Positions 46,503 through 55,158 of a stretch of DNA of 64,000 nt are shown one piece after another. The notes under the pieces are model-generated. The model did not search any database, was not told where the DNA came from, and saw only the letters and a program-made list of their open reading frames with translations. The position numbers and the translations under genes are program-made. The DNA is from Streptomyces rhizoryzae (lineage in GTDB: Bacteria; Actinomycetota; Actinomycetes; Streptomycetales; Streptomycetaceae): assembly GCF_023155275.1 (NCBI RefSeq), contig NZ_JALMUV010000011.1, forward strand, positions 62,001 to 126,000. The letters are read 5' to 3'. The stretch's first letter is position 1. Each line of letters begins with the position of its first letter.

Positions 46503-48311
46503 TCACTGCGTGTCCAGCCCCGCCAGGACCAGCCCCAGCCGGGCCGTGCCGTCCGCGGTGATCCGGACCGGCACGCCCCAGTCCTGCTGGTGGACATGGC
46601 AGGCCGGGTACTCGACGGCCGGGTCGTCGTCGCACGACGCGGCCATCGCCGAGACGTGCAGCACGCCCTCGGCCACCCCGTCCGCGAGGACCAGGTCCCG
46701 CGCCAGGTCGGTGCCGGCGCCCGCGCCCTCGGCGAGGAGTTCCGGCGGGGTGGCGCTGACCAGCAGCCGGGTCGAGGGACCGTACCGGGTGTCGAGCTTC
46801 TGGCCCGCCGGGGCCTGGAAGACCACGTCCAGCCGGAGGGTTCCGGGGGCGATGTCGGTGGCGGCACGCCGGGTGCGGTGGGCCACCGACTCGACGCGGA
46901 CCGCCTCCTCGGGGAGCCGCAGCCGGGTCAGGCGGTGGCGCGCGGACTCCACCACCACGATGTCGCCGTCGGCGAGGACCGCCGCGGAGGGCTCGCGCAG
47001 GTCGGTGGCGAGCGTGGTCATCTCGCCGCCGGCCGGGTCGAAGCGTCGGAGGGCGTGGTTGTAGGTGTCGGCGATGGCGACCGAGCCGTCGGGCAGCGCG
47101 GTCACGCCCAGCGGGTGCTGGAGGAGGGCCTGCTCCGCGGCGCCATCGCGGTGGCCGAAGTCGAAGAGACCGGTGCCGACGGCCGTGCGGACCACATACC
47201 CGCCGCCGTCCTCGGCGCGCTCGATCCAGCGGACCGCGCTGGTCTCGGAGTCGGCGATCCAGAGCCGGTCACCGGCGGCCGCGAGCCCGGACGGCTGGGC
47301 GAACCACGCCTCCGCCGCGGGGCCGTCGACCAGGCCCTCGTTGGCGGTGCCGGCCGCCACCGCCACCGTGCCGTCGGCGGGGTCGTAGGTCCAGATCTGA
47401 TGGACCCCGGCCATGGCGATCCACAGCCGGTCCTCCCACCAGGCGAGGTCCCAGGGGGAGGAGAGATCCACCTCGCGCGCCGGGCCGGAGGACGGGGAGC
47501 CCTGCCACCACTGCTTGCCGGTGCCGGCGACGGTCTCCAGGGCGCCGGTCGCCGGGTCGAAGACCCGCAGGGCGTGGTTGACGGTGTCTGCGACGGCGAC
47601 CCGGCCGTCCGGCAGCAGCGCCAGGCCCTGCGGCTCGTTGAACGTGTCGGGGCCCAGTCCCCGCTCGCCGGTGCCGATCCGGCGGAGCACCCGCTCGCCG
47701 TCGTCCGCCAGCTCCACCAGCTGGTGCCGGGTGGTGTCGGAGACCAGGAAGGTGCCGCCGGGCAGCCGCACCGCCTTGCCGGGGAAGCGGAGGTCGGTGG
47801 CGACCGGCTCCGGCGGAACGTACGGGCCGTCGCCGCGGCGCAGGGTGCCCTTCGCGGTGTGCTCGGCGATCAGCTCCTCGACGAGGGTGCCGAGGGCGTG
47901 CGCATGGCCCTCGCCGGCGTGCTGGGCGACGACGTACCCCTCGGGGTCGATCACCACCAGCGTCGGCCAGGCGCGGACCGCGTACTGCTTCCAGGTGGCC
48001 AGCTCGGGGTCGTCGAGGACCGGGTGCTCGACGCCGTACCGCTCGACGGCGTCCACCACCGCCTGGTGATCGGCCTCGTGGACGAACTTCGGGGAGTGCA
48101 CACCGATGATCACCACCGTGTCGCGGTGGCGCTCCTCCAGCTCCCGCAGCTCGTCCAGGACGTGCAGGCAGTTCACACAGCAGAACGTCCAGAAATCGAG
48201 GATGACAATGCGTCCTCGCAGGTCGGAGAGGGTGAGGTCAGTTCCGCCGGTGTTGAGCCAGCCGCCCTTGCCGATCAGCTCGGGGGCCCGGACGCGCGCA
48301 CGTGAAGCCAT
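46503..48311 (-). CDS. Thioredoxin-like/NHL-repeat protein (NHLRC2-like)
   Basis: A 602-residue cytoplasmic protein. The N-terminal 160 residues are a TlpA/thioredoxin-like domain with a CCxxC motif (LDFWTFCCVNCLHVLDEL). It is followed by an NHL beta-propeller at about 190-470, with repeating units such as FNEPQGLALLPDGRVAVADT and LQHPLGVTALPDGSVAIADT, and a C-terminal beta domain. The architecture and CCxNC motif match bacterial relatives of animal NHLRC2, whose biochemical role is unsettled. The ATG at 48311 (MASRARVRAPELIGKGG) is 64 bp from the divergent LURP-one gene; the longer open frame is unlikely. Confidence 0.87.
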   Translation of the reverse strand: MASRARVRAPELIGKGGWLNTGGTDLTLSDLRGRIVILDFWTFCCVNCLHVLDELRELEERHRDTVVIIGVHSPKFVHEADHQAVVDAVERYGVEHPVLDDPELATWKQYAVRAWPTLVVIDPEGYVVAQHAGEGHAHALGTLVEELIAEHTAKGTLRRGDGPYVPPEPVATDLRFPGKAVRLPGGTFLVSDTTRHQLVELADDGERVLRRIGTGERGLGPDTFNEPQGLALLPDGRVAVADTVNHALRVFDPATGALETVAGTGKQWWQGSPSSGPAREVDLSSPWDLAWWEDRLWIAMAGVHQIWTYDPADGTVAVAAGTANEGLVDGPAAEAWFAQPSGLAAAGDRLWIADSETSAVRWIERAEDGGGYVVRTAVGTGLFDFGHRDGAAEQALLQHPLGVTALPDGSVAIADTYNHALRRFDPAGGEMTTLATDLREPSAAVLADGDIVVVESARHRLTRLRLPEEAVRVESVAHRTRRAATDIAPGTLRLDVVFQAPAGQKLDTRYGPSTRLLVSATPPELLAEGAGAGTDLARDLVLADGVAEGVLHVSAMAASCDDDPAVEYPACHVHQQDWGVPVRITADGTARLGLVLAGLDTQ

Positions 48312-48375
48312 GTGGACATTCAACGTCACTCCGGTGCGCACGCATTCCGCAGGGGGCACGGGGAACACGTCACCC

Positions 48376-48906
48376 ATGCTGCCATCCCACGGGGAAGCCC
48401 CTCCCCGCTCCCGCAAGTACCTCGTGCACGACCGGATCTTCGGCATCGGCGAGGACTACTGGGTCGACGACGATCACGGGCGGCACGCCTTCCTGGTGGA
48501 CGGGAAGGCACTGCGTCTGCGGGAGACCTTCGAGCTGAAGGACACCGAGCGGCGGGTGCTGATCACCATCCGCAAGAAGATGTTCAGCCTGCGCGATGCG
48601 ATGACCATCGAGCGGGACGACCAGCCGCTGGCCACGATCCGGCGCAAGCGGCTGTCGCTGCTGCGCCACCACTACCGCGTGGAGCTGGTGGACGGTACCG
48701 AACTGGATGTCAGCGGGAAGATCCTGGACCGCGAGTTCGCGGTCGAGTACGACGGTGAGCTGCTCGCCGAGATCTCGCGGCGCTGGCTGACCCTCCGCGA
48801 CACCTACGGCGTCCATGTCATCCGGGAGGACGCGGACCCGGCGCTGCTGATCGCGGTGGCGGTATCGGTGATCCGCATGGCGGAGCGTGAGCGCGAGGGC
48901 GACTGA
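48376..48906 (+). CDS. LURP-one-related/scramblase-fold family protein
   Basis: A 176-residue protein of the tubby-like beta-barrel (LURP-one) family, with YLVHDRIFGIGEDYWVDDDH, FLVDGKALRLRETFELKD, ITIRKKMFSLRDAMTIERD and the final hydrophobic helix PALLIAVAVSVIRMAERERE that occupies the barrel in this fold. The function is unknown; membrane association is possible. The ATG is 64 bp from the divergent thioredoxin-NHL gene. Confidence 0.83.
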   Translation: MLPSHGEAPPRSRKYLVHDRIFGIGEDYWVDDDHGRHAFLVDGKALRLRETFELKDTERRVLITIRKKMFSLRDAMTIERDDQPLATIRRKRLSLLRHHYRVELVDGTELDVSGKILDREFAVEYDGELLAEISRRWLTLRDTYGVHVIREDADPALLIAVAVSVIRMAEREREGD

Positions 48907-49145
48907 GCGGACTCCGGACCGGTCCGCCAAGCCCCTTGCGCCACGCGGGAATTGACCGGTTTCACCGGCTCCGCACCAATCGGCGATGGCGAATCGCGCA
49001 CAGTACCACCGGCAGGGCTTTCGAACGGCCCCGCCGTCGAACATCCGCCTACGATGGTCACCCGAAAGCACTGCCGGGGTGCCCGTGCGCAGCGTAACTT
49101 AACTGCACAGACAGCAGCCCGCGTACGAACCGTTCGAGGGGTCCC

Positions 49146-49970
49146 GTGACCGTCCATCCCAGCCTTCAGTCCTCCATCGACGCCTGGACGCACTCCATAG
49201 AAGCGATAACCGAGCTGGTGACGCCGCTCGTCGAGGGCGAGTGGAACAGGGCGACGGACCTCCCAGGTTGGTCCGTGCGCGACATCGTCTCCCACGTCAT
49301 CGGCCTGGAATGCGAAATGCTGGGCGACCCGCGGCCGATCCACACACTGCCGCGCGACCTCTACCACGTGCGCAGCGAGTCGGCCCGCCGGATGGAGGTC
49401 CAGGTCGACGTCCGCCGGCACCACACCGCCCCGGAGATGCTCAGCGAGCTCGAATACACCGTCATCCGGCGCTCCCGCCAGTTGCGGAACGAAACCCGGC
49501 AGCCGGACACCGTGATCCACAGCCCGCTCGGTGAGGACCGCACCCTGGAATTCGTCCTCGAACAGCGGGCCTTCGACGTCTGGGCACATGAGCAGGACCT
49601 GCGCCGGGCGCTCGGCACGCCCGGGAACCTCGACTCGCCCGGTGCGCTGGTGACCCGCGATCTGCTGGTGCGGGTCCTGCCCGGCGTCGTCGCCAACAGG
49701 GCCAAGGCACCGGCCCGTTCGACGGTGGTCTTCGACATCAGCGGCCCGGTGGAGTTCATGCGCACGGTCCGGGTCGACGCGGAGGGGAAGGCCACCATCG
49801 ACGGCAGCGTGTCGCTGGGGCCGACGGTGACGCTCGCGATGGACTGGGACGCCTTCCACCGGCTGGCATGCGGCCGGATCCGCCCGGCGGCCCTCGCCGA
49901 GCAGATCAAGATCGACGGCGACCAGGAGCTGGCACAGGCGATCCTCGACAACCTCGCGGTCACGCCGTAA
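49146..49970 (+). CDS. DinB-like maleylpyruvate isomerase-family protein (mycothiol-dependent type)
   Basis: A 274-residue protein of the TIGR03083/MDMPI family. The N-terminal four-helix bundle shows WNRATDLPGWSVRDIVSHVI with one metal His, and further acidic/His residues in RRHHTAPEMLSEL and FDVWAHEQDLRRALG. The C-terminal 90 residues form an SCP2-like lobe (FMRTVRVDAEGKATIDGSVS). The family uses mycothiol as thiol cofactor; substrates are mostly unknown. The start is a GTG. TACGAT at 49050-49055 may be a -10 region. The 239-bp region upstream has no other feature. Confidence 0.85.
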   Translation: MTVHPSLQSSIDAWTHSIEAITELVTPLVEGEWNRATDLPGWSVRDIVSHVIGLECEMLGDPRPIHTLPRDLYHVRSESARRMEVQVDVRRHHTAPEMLSELEYTVIRRSRQLRNETRQPDTVIHSPLGEDRTLEFVLEQRAFDVWAHEQDLRRALGTPGNLDSPGALVTRDLLVRVLPGVVANRAKAPARSTVVFDISGPVEFMRTVRVDAEGKATIDGSVSLGPTVTLAMDWDAFHRLACGRIRPAALAEQIKIDGDQELAQAILDNLAVTP

Positions 49971-49984
49971 CGGCCCCGGCATTC

Positions 49985-50079
49985 CCCGTTTCCCCGTGAA
50001 ACGGGATCTCGGTTTCACGTGAAACATCGGTTCGGTTTCACGTGAAACAACGCCCCGCTGTTTCACGTGAAACCGAACC
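49985..50079. promoter_or_regulatory. parS cluster 11: three perfect sites in a convergent gap, with terminator-like stems
   Basis: Perfect GTTTCACGTGAAAC at 50012, 50035 and 50060 (23 and 25 bp apart). A decayed 15-bp copy at 49988-50002 sits 24 bp before the first and is now the loop side of a CCCGTTT/AAACGGG hairpin (49985-50005), 15 bp after the preceding stop. The second and third sites share complementary outer flanks (GGTTCG and CGAACC), so the pair forms a 20-bp-arm inverted repeat with an 11-base centre (50029-50079). Confidence 0.94.
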
Positions 50080-50136
50080 CGGCCCCGAGCCGCTGGGGCA
50101 ACCAGCCGCACGCGTCCACCCGGGAGGCCGGCGGCC

Positions 50137-51486
50137 TCAGGCCGGGACGTGCACCGCCTCGACCCTGCTGACGACCAGCCGCTCCCGTTCGCGCCGCGCC
50201 GCGCGCCGGCGCAGCCGCAGGATCTGCGAGACACCGAGCGCCTCCAGCACGAAGACCGAGGCGAAGGCGATCCGGTAGTTGTCGCCGGTGGCGTCGAGCA
50301 GGACACCGACGGCGAGCAGCGTGGTCATCGAAGCGGTGAAGCCGCCCATGTTGACGATGCCGGAGGCGGTGCCCTGGCGCTCCGGCGGGTTGGCCGGCCG
50401 GGCGAAGTCGAAGCCGATCATCGAGGCCGGGCCGCAGGCGCCCAGCACCAGGCAGAGCACGATCAGCAGGCCCATCGGCGCGTGCACCGCCGGCCAGCAC
50501 AGGGTGAGCGCCCAGACCAGGGCGGTCGCCACGACGGTGCCCAGCGCCAGCGGCATGCGGGCCGTGTGGTGGCGGGCGATGACCTGGCCGTAGACCAGGC
50601 CGACGGCCATGTTGGAGAGCACCACGAGGGTCAGCAGTTCACCGGCCGTACCGCGGGAGAGGCCCTGCGCCTCCACGAGGAACGGCAGCCCCCACAGCAG
50701 CAGGAAGACCATCGCCGGGAACTGCGTGGTGAAGTGCACCCACATGCCCAGCCGGGTGCCGGGCTCGCGCCAGGCGTCGGCGATCTGCCGCCGGACGAAA
50801 CCCGCGCCGCTGTGCTCGCGCGGGGCGGGCGGCGGGGCGAAGCCCTTGGGGTGGTCCTTGAGGAAGAGCACCAGCAGGACCAGGACGGCGATACCGCCCA
50901 GTGCGCTGCCGGCGAAGGTCGTCGTCCAGCCGAAGGTGTGCAGCAGCCGGGCCAGCACCAGCGTGGAGATCAGGTTGCCGGCCATGCCGACCAGGGCGGC
51001 GATCTGCGCGATCATCGGTCCGCGCCGGGCGGGGAACCAGCGGGAGCCCAGCCGCAGCACGCTGATGAAGGTCATGGCGTCGCCGCAGCCGAGCAGCGCG
51101 CGTGAGCCGAGCGCCATGGTGTACGACGCGGAGAACGCGAAGCCGAACTGGCCGGCGGTGTAGAGGATCACGCCGAGGGTCAGGACCTTCTTCGCGCCCA
51201 GCCGGTCGACCAGCAGGCCGACGGGTATCTGCATGCCGGCGTAGACCAGCAGCTGAAGGATCGAGAAGGTGGACAGCGCCGAGGCGTTGATGTGGAAGCG
51301 GTGCGCGGCGTCCAGGCCGGCCACCCCGAGGCTGGTGCGGTAGGTGATCGCCACGAAGTAGACGGCGACGCCGATGCCCCAGACCGCCATGGCCTTGCGG
51401 CCGCCGGGCGGGTCCGAGGGCAGCAGCCGGGCGCCGCCCCCGCCTATGCCGCCGCTTCCGGCGGCGCGGTCGGCACCGCCGCTCAT
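50137..51486 (-). CDS. MFS transporter, co-operonic with a GntR regulator
   Basis: A 449-residue membrane protein with 12 predicted spans, of the organic-anion/NarK-GlpT-like MFS type (MAVWGIGVAVYFVAITYRTS, LVDRLGAKKVLTLGVILYTA with the conserved loop 2-3 motif, MIAQIAALVGMAGNLIST). The substrate is unknown; pairing with an FCD-type GntR regulator suggests a carboxylate or sugar acid. Its ATG overlaps the stop of the GntR gene (ATGA). It converges with the DinB-like gene across parS cluster 11. Confidence 0.87.
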   Translation of the reverse strand: MSGGADRAAGSGGIGGGGARLLPSDPPGGRKAMAVWGIGVAVYFVAITYRTSLGVAGLDAAHRFHINASALSTFSILQLLVYAGMQIPVGLLVDRLGAKKVLTLGVILYTAGQFGFAFSASYTMALGSRALLGCGDAMTFISVLRLGSRWFPARRGPMIAQIAALVGMAGNLISTLVLARLLHTFGWTTTFAGSALGGIAVLVLLVLFLKDHPKGFAPPPAPREHSGAGFVRRQIADAWREPGTRLGMWVHFTTQFPAMVFLLLWGLPFLVEAQGLSRGTAGELLTLVVLSNMAVGLVYGQVIARHHTARMPLALGTVVATALVWALTLCWPAVHAPMGLLIVLCLVLGACGPASMIGFDFARPANPPERQGTASGIVNMGGFTASMTTLLAVGVLLDATGDNYRIAFASVFVLEALGVSQILRLRRRAARRERERLVVSRVEAVHVPA

Positions 51487-52175
51487 CGCTCCTCCCCCTG
51501 TGCCAGGTGGCGGACCCAGCTGACGTGGCGGTGCACGGCGTCGGTGGCCGCCTCGGCGTTCCCGGCCCGCAGCGCTTCCAGGATCTCGGTGTGCTCGGCG
51601 ATGTTCTTGGCGATCCGGTCCGGGTGGGCGTGCATGACCGCCACCCCCATCCGCAGCTGGCGGTCGCGCAGCTGCTCGTAGAGCCGGTCCAGGATCTGGT
51701 TGCCGGCGCTGCGCACGATGGCGGCGTGGAACGCGCGGTCGGTGACCGACACGGCGGCCAGGTCGCCCGCCGCGGCCTGCTCCCGCATGGTCTCCACCAG
51801 CCGGCTCAGCTCGCCGATCAGTGCCTCCGGCGCGGGTACGGCCTTGGCCGCCGCGTGCTTCTCCACCAGCAGCCGGGTCTCGACGACATCCGCGATCTCC
51901 TGCGCGGAGACCGGCAGCACCAGGGCGCCCTTCTTCGGGTAGAGCTTGATCAGCCCTTCGACCTCCAGCCGGAGCAGCGCCTCCCGGACGGGGGTGCGGG
52001 AGACGCCCACGGCGTCGGCGAGCTCGCCCTCGGTGAGCAGCATGCCGCCCTCGTAGCGGCGCTCCAGGACGGCGTCCTTGATGTGGGTGTAGACCCGCTC
52101 GGCGGCGGGCGGCTGTTTGGCGGGAACGGGACCCGTCTCCCTCGTGGGGGCGGTGGGCAGGGACGCTGATGGCAT
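51483..52175 (-). CDS. GntR family regulator with FCD domain
   Basis: A 230-residue repressor. The N-terminal winged helix has RVYTHIKDAVLERRYEGGML and ADAVGVSRTPVREALLRLEV, the GntR recognition-helix signature. The C-terminal FCD ligand domain (about 95-225) shows VTDRAFHAAIVRSAGNQ and HTEILEALRAG with the metal-binding His residues. It likely senses the substrate of the MFS transporter encoded next. The ATG at 52175 was chosen; a dyad lies 14 bp upstream, consistent with autorepression. Confidence 0.9.
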   Translation of the reverse strand: MPSASLPTAPTRETGPVPAKQPPAAERVYTHIKDAVLERRYEGGMLLTEGELADAVGVSRTPVREALLRLEVEGLIKLYPKKGALVLPVSAQEIADVVETRLLVEKHAAAKAVPAPEALIGELSRLVETMREQAAAGDLAAVSVTDRAFHAAIVRSAGNQILDRLYEQLRDRQLRMGVAVMHAHPDRIAKNIAEHTEILEALRAGNAEAATDAVHRHVSWVRHLAQGEER

Positions 52176-52188
52176 GCGCACAGGATAG

Positions 52189-52201
52189 ATACAACAGGTA
52201 T
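52189..52201. promoter_or_regulatory. Candidate GntR operator
   Basis: ATAC-AACAG-GTAT, an inverted repeat in the style of FCD-type GntR sites, lies just upstream of the regulator start. A half-site GATACC follows about 15 bp further out. Confidence 0.45.
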
Positions 52202-52311
52202 GCGACCGATACCGCATTCCGCGATGCGGACGATCACGAGGATGTTTGTCCTGGTAGAGGTGATAATGGGGCCGACCGGCGCCCTTGGCGGAGCGGGCGG
52301 GCGGCCCCCGG

Positions 52312-53169
52312 TCAGCCGCGCATCCGGCCCTCGGCGACCAGGCGGTCGACCACCTGACGGTGGGCCGGCGCGCACCGCACACGGGACTCCGCGCGGTCGA
52401 ACCAGGCGTACTCGGCGATCTCCCGGCCGGGAGCGGGATCGATCTCCTGGGGCCCGCCGGTGAAGCAGGTCATGTGCAGCCGCCGGCCGTTCTTTCCGTG
52501 CGCGACGTCATGGACGACGAACGCCTCGGTCAGCTCCCCCGCGGGGATCCGCAGCCCCAGTTCCTCGGAAAGCTCCCGGGAGAGCGCTTCCCGCGCGGTC
52601 TCCCCCGGTTCGTACTTGCCGCCCGGGAGGTAGAAGGTGTCGTTGCCCCGGGTCCGTACGCTCAGCAACCGCCCGTCGCGGACGTGCAGCCAGGACACCG
52701 ACCGCAGCGGCGCCTGGCGTTCCACGGCGATCAGCGGCCGGCCGGTCAGGTCGTCGATCCGCCGCCCGGACGCGGCGAAGCCGAGGTGCGCGTAGAAGCG
52801 GCGGGCGCGGGCGTTCTCCTCGAAGACCTCCAGCCGCAGCGGGCCGTACCGCGCGGCCGCGTGCTCCACCAGTTCCCGGCCGACGCCCGCGCCCTGCGCC
52901 TCCGGCGCCACGAACAGCCCGCCGATCTCGACACCGCCGTCCGGGGCCTGGCCGCCCAGCAGACCGAGCAGCCCGACGACGACCCCCGCGCGCTCGGCGA
53001 CCCAGTTCTCCGCCTGGACGAGATACACCTCGCGCAGGACCCGGGCCCGCTCCCCCTCGCCCTCCCCCTCGACGAAGGGGTGGGCCTGCTTCGACGCCCT
53101 GGACCACAGGTCGCACACCGCGTCCTGATCGGCTTCCCGGTAGGGCCGGATGATCGTTTCACTGCTCAT
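52312..53169 (-). CDS. GNAT acetyltransferase-Nudix hydrolase fusion
   Basis: A 285-residue two-domain protein. The N-terminal GNAT domain (about 1-150) has IRPYREADQDAVCDLWSRAS, the acetyl-CoA loop VAPEAQGAGVGRELVEHAA and ENARARRFYAHLGF. The C-terminal Nudix domain (about 160-280) has an intact Nudix box, GKYEPGETAREALSRELSEE followed by LGL, matching Gx5Ex7REUxEExGU, and the preceding FYLPGG. Substrates are unknown. The ATG at 53169 begins the GNAT fold; the frame upstream is not family-like. Confidence 0.9.
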   Translation of the reverse strand: MSSETIIRPYREADQDAVCDLWSRASKQAHPFVEGEGEGERARVLREVYLVQAENWVAERAGVVVGLLGLLGGQAPDGGVEIGGLFVAPEAQGAGVGRELVEHAAARYGPLRLEVFEENARARRFYAHLGFAASGRRIDDLTGRPLIAVERQAPLRSVSWLHVRDGRLLSVRTRGNDTFYLPGGKYEPGETAREALSRELSEELGLRIPAGELTEAFVVHDVAHGKNGRRLHMTCFTGGPQEIDPAPGREIAEYAWFDRAESRVRCAPAHRQVVDRLVAEGRMRG

Positions 53170-53373
53170 TTCGCCGACCGTAAACAGCCCGGACGGCGGC
53201 GGCAAACCCTTTCCCGGGTGGTGCGCCTCTGACGAAAGGGGGACCCAGGACGGAGGGGTGGTCCGACTCAAGGGGGACCCGAGTCCGTACCTGACGCGTA
53301 GGGAACGCGCGGAATTCCGTGGGTGAATGGAGTCAGGGAGCCGTGAGGACCAGCAGGACAAGGGGAGTTGACC

Positions 53374-53550
53374 ATGCAGACCAGGTCGCACACCGGCCGC
53401 CGCACCCGCAACGCCGTCGTACTGGCCCTGATCGTCGCGACCGTCTGGACAGGGGCCACGGTGATCCGCGCCGCGGGGCAGCCCGATCCGTCCACGCCGA
53501 CCGGGCCGGTGGCGCACTTGAGCCGCGTGGTCGAGCTCATCCGGGGCTGA
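53374..53550 (+). CDS. Small membrane or secreted peptide (58 aa), unknown
   Basis: A short gene supported by a strong ribosome site (AAGGGGAG 7 bases before the ATG) and by codon bias. The peptide has a basic start (MQTRSHTGRRTRN), one hydrophobic helix (AVVLALIVATVWTGATVI) and a polar tail ending in VELIRG. It is either a single-span membrane peptide with the tail outside or a secreted peptide. It diverges from the GNAT-Nudix gene and is followed by a twin-parS palindrome. Confidence 0.65.
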   Translation: MQTRSHTGRRTRNAVVLALIVATVWTGATVIRAAGQPDPSTPTGPVAHLSRVVELIRG

Positions 53551-53558
53551 GAACGACG

Positions 53559-53613
53559 AGGGGCGGTGTTTCACGTGAAACTCGCCGACCGTTTCACGTG
53601 AAACACCGCCCCT
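53559..53613. promoter_or_regulatory. parS pair 12 built as a 23-bp-arm inverted repeat (twin-parS terminator-like element)
   Basis: Perfect GTTTCACGTGAAAC at 53568-53581 and 53591-53604, 23 bp apart. The outer flanks AGGGGCGGT and ACCGCCCCT are complementary, so each arm is 9 + 14 bp and the loop is 9 bases. The element lies between the convergent stops of the small peptide gene and bkdC. It is the last parS in the window. Confidence 0.95.
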
Positions 53614-53652
53614 GCTGCCGCCGCGGCCGGCCGGATCGGCCGGCCGGGCGGC

Positions 53653-55137
53653 TCAGCCCCAGGTGATCAGCCGCTTGGGCCGCTCCAGGACCGCCGCGAT
53701 GTCCGCGAGCAGCTTGGACCCCAGCTCACCGTCGATCAGGCGGTGGTCGAAGGAGAGCGCGAGGGTGGTGACCTGGCGCGGCTTGACCTTGCCCTTGTGG
53801 ACCCACGGCTGGAGCTTGACGGCACCGAAGGCGAGGATCGCCGACTCCCCCGGGTTGAGGATCGGCGTACCGGTGTCGACGCCGAAGACGCCGACGTTGG
53901 TGATGGTGACCGTGCCGCCGGACATCGCCGCCGGTGAGGTCTTGCCCTCGCGAGCGGTGGCCACCAGCTCGCCCAGCTCCGCGGCGAGCTGCGGCAGCGG
54001 CTTGTTCCCCGCGTCCTTGATGTTCGGGACGATCAGGCCGCGCGGGGTGGCCGCGGCGATGCCGAGGTTGATGTAGTCCTTGTAGACGATCTCCTGGGCG
54101 GCCTCGTCCCAGGCGGCGTTGGCCTCCGGGTGGCGCTTGAGGGCGACCAGGAACGCCTTGGCGACCAGCAGCAGCGGGTTGACCCGCAACCCGGCCAGAT
54201 CCGGGTCCTGCTTCAGCTCCTGGACGAGCTTCATCGTGCGGGTCACGTCGACGGTGATGAACTCCGTGACGTGCGGCGCGGTGAAGGCGCTGGCGACCAT
54301 CGCCTGAGCGGTGGCCTTGCGCACGCCCCTGACCGGCACCCGCCGCTCACGCGCGGCATCGAAGCCGGCCGGGGCGGCGGCCTCCGCCGGGGCGGGCACC
54401 CCGGCGGCCGCGGCGGCCGGCGCGGCCTCGGCCGGTGCGGCGGCCGCGTACACGTCGTCGCGGGTGATGGTGCCGTCCGGCCCGGTCGGGGCGACCGTCG
54501 CCAGGTCGATGCCCAGGTCCTTGGCGAGCTTGCGGACCGGCGGCTTGGCCAGCGGCCGCCCGGCGGGCGGAGCGGCCGGTGCGGGCACGGAGGCGGCGGG
54601 TGCGGGCACCGGGACGACCGGCGCGGCCGGGGCCGCCGGGACGGCCACCGGAGCGGCCGCCGGGGGCGCGGCCCGCCCGTTCAGCTCGGCCTGGAGGCCC
54701 GCGGCCACCGCCGGCTGCGGCTTGCGCGCCCGGCGCTTGGTCGAGGACGGTGCGGCGCCGTAGCCGACCAGCACGGCCTGCCGGCCCTGCGGTTCGGCGT
54801 CCTCCTCCGCGGACTCGGCGGGCGCCGCCGCGGCGGGCGCCTCCTGGACGGGGCCGGCGCCCGGGTCGGTGTCGACCGCGATGATGACCGTGCCGACATC
54901 GACGGTGGTGCCCTCGTCGAAGTGCAGCGCGTGCACCACTCCGTCGTAGGGGATGGGGAGTTCGACGGCGGCCTTGGCGGTCTCGACCTCGCAGACGACC
55001 TGGCCGTCGGTGACGGTGTCACCGGGCCGGACGTACCACTTGAGGATCTCGGCCTCGGTGAGGCCCTCGCCCACGTCGGGCATCTTGAACTCGCGGATGC
55101 GCTGCGTGTTCGCCGCGCCGGCGGTCCCTGCAGTCAT
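53653..55137 (-). CDS. bkdC: Branched-chain 2-oxoacid dehydrogenase E2 (dihydrolipoyl acyltransferase)
   Basis: A 494-residue E2 core subunit that transfers branched acyl groups to CoA, supplying branched starter units for fatty acids and polyketides. One lipoyl domain at about 15-95 with the lipoylated Lys in EVETAKAAVELP, an Ala/Pro linker, a peripheral-subunit-binding domain at about 200-240 (PPVRKLAKDLGIDLATVAPT), a second Ala/Pro linker, and the catalytic domain to the end with active site LSFDHRLIDGELGSK. GAGGAG precedes both a GTG (55143) and the ATG (55137); the ATG is used here. Last gene of bkdA-bkdB-bkdC. Confidence 0.93.
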   Translation of the reverse strand: MTAGTAGAANTQRIREFKMPDVGEGLTEAEILKWYVRPGDTVTDGQVVCEVETAKAAVELPIPYDGVVHALHFDEGTTVDVGTVIIAVDTDPGAGPVQEAPAAAAPAESAEEDAEPQGRQAVLVGYGAAPSSTKRRARKPQPAVAAGLQAELNGRAAPPAAAPVAVPAAPAAPVVPVPAPAASVPAPAAPPAGRPLAKPPVRKLAKDLGIDLATVAPTGPDGTITRDDVYAAAAPAEAAPAAAAAGVPAPAEAAAPAGFDAARERRVPVRGVRKATAQAMVASAFTAPHVTEFITVDVTRTMKLVQELKQDPDLAGLRVNPLLLVAKAFLVALKRHPEANAAWDEAAQEIVYKDYINLGIAAATPRGLIVPNIKDAGNKPLPQLAAELGELVATAREGKTSPAAMSGGTVTITNVGVFGVDTGTPILNPGESAILAFGAVKLQPWVHKGKVKPRQVTTLALSFDHRLIDGELGSKLLADIAAVLERPKRLITWG

Positions 55138-55158
55138 GGTCACGACTCTCCTCAGCCC

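Noticed and set aside
46590-48305. 571-codon plus-strand frame across the thioredoxin-NHL gene
   Set aside because: Antisense shadow with Gly/Val/Arg-rich filler; the minus-strand product has clear thioredoxin and NHL motifs.
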